DNA of 64,000 nt from Reticulitermes lucifugus (taxonomy: Eukaryota > Arthropoda > Insecta > Blattodea > Rhinotermitidae), in NCBI GenBank assembly GCA_026260175.1, contig JAKCWW010000561.1, positions 1 to 64,000 of the forward strand, in the 5' to 3' direction. The notes beneath the pieces are model-generated. The model did no database searches. It was not told the DNA's origin and worked only from the letters and a program-made list of their open reading frames with translations. The stretch's first letter is position 1; each line of letters starts with the position of its first letter. Below, one piece after another: positions 62,041 through 64,000 of this stretch. Position numbers and translations under genes: made by a program.

Positions 62041-62640
62041 AAGAGTCATTTTAATATTATTATACCATCTATACCATCCGTAGCACATTTAGCGCTGCTA
62101 GTAAAAATTAGGAAATGGAACAGTGTAATCACACACAGCGTGACTACTGTTCTGGCTTTGGTACTGTCTAGCAAAGTAGGGTAAAACTTCCCACCAATCA
62201 TGCTGTGCTTTTGCATAGTGAACAAGTGTCTTGGAGTGTGGATTCTGGTGTATATACACCATAACCTACACTCTTAAGACATGTCTTTATGCTCAGTTTG
62301 AACATATAATTTATGAGTTGGTCAGAAAGCACAAAAATATATTCCAAGAAAATGTGTCATTGTTCATGAAGTTTTGGCTGAACTGATAAAAGTATGGTGT
62401 GACAAGTTCTGTATCCAATGGCTTTTGCCTTGTATGGATGTGCTGGAATGTGTAATAAATACAATACAATACAATACGAAGGCTAAGTGTCACTGTACTG
62501 GACACTGTAGGTCATAAATGCTGACTTGTGACTTGATGTAAGAAGTGGATAGGATGTATGGAAGACTTGAAGCCATGTGACTCAGACCTTTGTAAGTCTG
62601 GTAGCATTGTAGTAATGAAACTCATGTTATAATATTCTAG

Positions 62641-62908
62641 GGCCGCATGCCATTTGTGAGAACAATGAGCATGGAGCAACGCTGGCAAGATTTGGCCAAC
62701 TTGCTGAGTCTGCCAGGCCCTGGAGATGCTGCAGCCATGTCACACCCTTTTGCACATCACCACCACCACCACCACCACCACCATAACTACAGTGGAGGAC
62801 CAAGCAGTGCATACACACCTGATAACACTCGTGGAGTACTGCTACACAATGCTACACTTGCACCACCCATAGGAGATCTCAATAACACCAGCCCATATCC
62901 AAATATGA
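62641..62908 (+). CDS. cnc: cap-n-collar (CncC-type bZIP factor), internal exon C with the WQDL core
   Basis: Internal coding exon of 268 nt, phase 0 at its start and phase 1 at its end. The acceptor is aatattctag and the donor is GTGAGT at 62909. The peptide starts GRMPFVRTMSMEQRWQDL and continues ANLLSLPG. The MEQRWQDL core is a hallmark of the Cnc/NFE2L family and is the strongest evidence for the gene name. A run of ten histidines (62752-62781, mostly CAC codons) follows, then a Ser/Asn/Pro-rich segment ending NTSPYPNM. The bZIP and CNC DNA-binding domains are not in the window and should lie downstream. The internal Met at 62647 sits in a reasonable start context and could begin a shorter isoform if a promoter lies in the long intron before it; that is inference. 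Confidence 0.9.
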
Positions 62909-64000
62909 GTGAGTACCCGTCTCCTGCGTTTGTACACCACTTTTCCCTGTTGATAGAGTAGATTTTGTAAGTGCATGAGATTACATTCTTCTGGAATATG
63001 TTTGAAATTATATATACACTTTTATTCCCATTTTTAAATATTGGTCAGTTTAATTGTTCTTTGAATTATTTGTTTTTTATTTGTGTTAGATTTAAAAACT
63101 GAAAAGAGTGTATTAGTGTTGCAAGTGGTTTGCTTTCCTTACTGATATATTTTAGTATTAACATCCCCCTTTTCTGCCACCATGTTTTATTTCTTTCTTG
63201 TTTTGTGTATTAGATAATATTTCATACTTACAGCTTATTACTAGATCAGTGTTTGGTACTGGTGCACTGACATCATTGAGTAGAGTAGAGAGCTTTGGGG
63301 AAATGGTGGAATACATAATAAGTAATTATATGTATTTTAATAGCTGATCACTTGTCATATTAGTAGTTTCCTTCAGCATATTTTCCGTGATACTTATCCT
63401 GTCCAGTTGTAGGCTGTTAGAACTAATTTGCTGTGAACTTAGTGGGTTAAGAACTTTGTGGAAAAGTAGCCTTGTGTTTATGACCCATGTAAACAACTTT
63501 CCCAGTAAGTCATTTAAATTGGACATTTTTTGAGAAGAAGAGTAAGAGGCCTTAGTTTTGTGCTAACTGTTGTTTCAGCCATTCATGGCATTTGTCAAGT
63601 CTGCACCGTGTACAGTGTGACACCTATAGACTGTAGAGAAGTATGCAGAATGATTATGTAGGTATTGCATAGCAGTGAGCTTGATTCTTTGTTATCATTT
63701 ACAAAATTCAGAACGCCAAAGCTGTCTAAGTTAATTCACAGTATGTCATGTGAATTCAGTACATCCTGATTTATGTGCGTCTTGCTTTGGTTGTAATTTG
63801 ACATCTTCCTGTGTAAATCAGATTACACATTGCAGATAATCACCTCATTTAAGCATATTACCTGTTGGTTAATATGGTCAGTGTTACGAGGATAGTTCAG
63901 TTGAAAACAGTTGTTTTACTGTAACAATTCCCCCCCCCCTTTTTTTAACCTTTTACAAACTGCGCACATGCCCTGTGGCACAACCATATGTGAGCACAGG
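62909..64000 (+). other. cnc: Start of the next cnc intron
   Basis: Begins with the GTGAGT donor and runs to the window edge without another convincing exon. It ends near a homopolymer C run followed by T (about 63931-63947). The next exon should start in phase 1. Confidence 0.65.

Larger units (their letters stand above)
22641..62640 (+). other. cnc: 40 kb cnc intron between exons B and C
   Basis: GTAAGA donor at 22641 and AG acceptor at 62639-62640. It is mobile-element rich, especially 33.2-34.1, 36.3-43.4 and 46.1-55.3 kb; those elements are listed separately. Stretches with nothing I can recognise include roughly 22650-24280, 25100-26730, 28000-33220, 34480-36330, 37910-39300, 43420-46110, 51350-53470, 55400-58010 and 58810-59530. 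Short open frames there have no family resemblance. An alternative first exon for a shorter cnc isoform could be hidden here, but none can be supported from the sequence. Confidence 0.7.

Overview
The window looks like insect nuclear DNA: AT-rich, CpG-poor over most of its length, with very long introns and many interspersed repeats. The only protein-coding gene I can support is cap-n-collar (cnc/CncC), the insect homologue of the vertebrate NFE2L/Nrf bZIP stress regulators. It lies on the + strand as three internal coding exons at 19939-20093, 22443-22640 and 62641-62908. The bZIP/CNC DNA-binding exons must lie beyond 64000 and the N-terminal exons before position 1, or in short exons I could not see. 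The exon phases join consistently (A ends in phase 0, B is 0/0, C begins in phase 0 and ends in phase 1). A cockroach or termite (Blattodea) is my best guess, from the style of the dispersed repeats (tRNA-headed SINEs, RTE-type LINE tails, MEAA...-type repeat frames). That placement is from memory and is not proven here.

Layout: 1-19938 is intron or upstream sequence with few mobile elements, some degenerate tandem duplications and one CpG-richer patch (about 15540-16020). 20094-22442 is a 2.3 kb intron with an old RTE LINE tail and a hairpin element ending only 75 bp before exon B. 22641-62640 is a 40 kb intron that holds most of the mobile DNA: at least nine SINE copies in the window as a whole, a Tigger/pogo element with a transposase remnant, a pogo-like MITE, a hAT MITE, a LINE split by two later insertions, and a series of long-armed hairpin elements. 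62909-64000 is the start of the next intron. The many small open frames elsewhere look like chance frames or frames within repeats.

The most interesting signal is not the gene. At least nine unrelated-looking hairpin or solo repeats share a short block: C-TGANGA, then T, then a variable stem-loop, then GAAAC, then a tiny palindrome ending GTA/GTT. The flanking bases pair across the block and covary from copy to copy (CCCC/GGGG, GAAC/GTTC, GCCTCC/GGAGGT), as do the inner stem and the tiny palindrome. This is the plan of a hammerhead ribozyme with one consistent extra T after the CUGANGA box. Several of these elements are bounded by 10-13 bp direct repeats of variable length, which suggests retroposition rather than cut-and-paste transposition.
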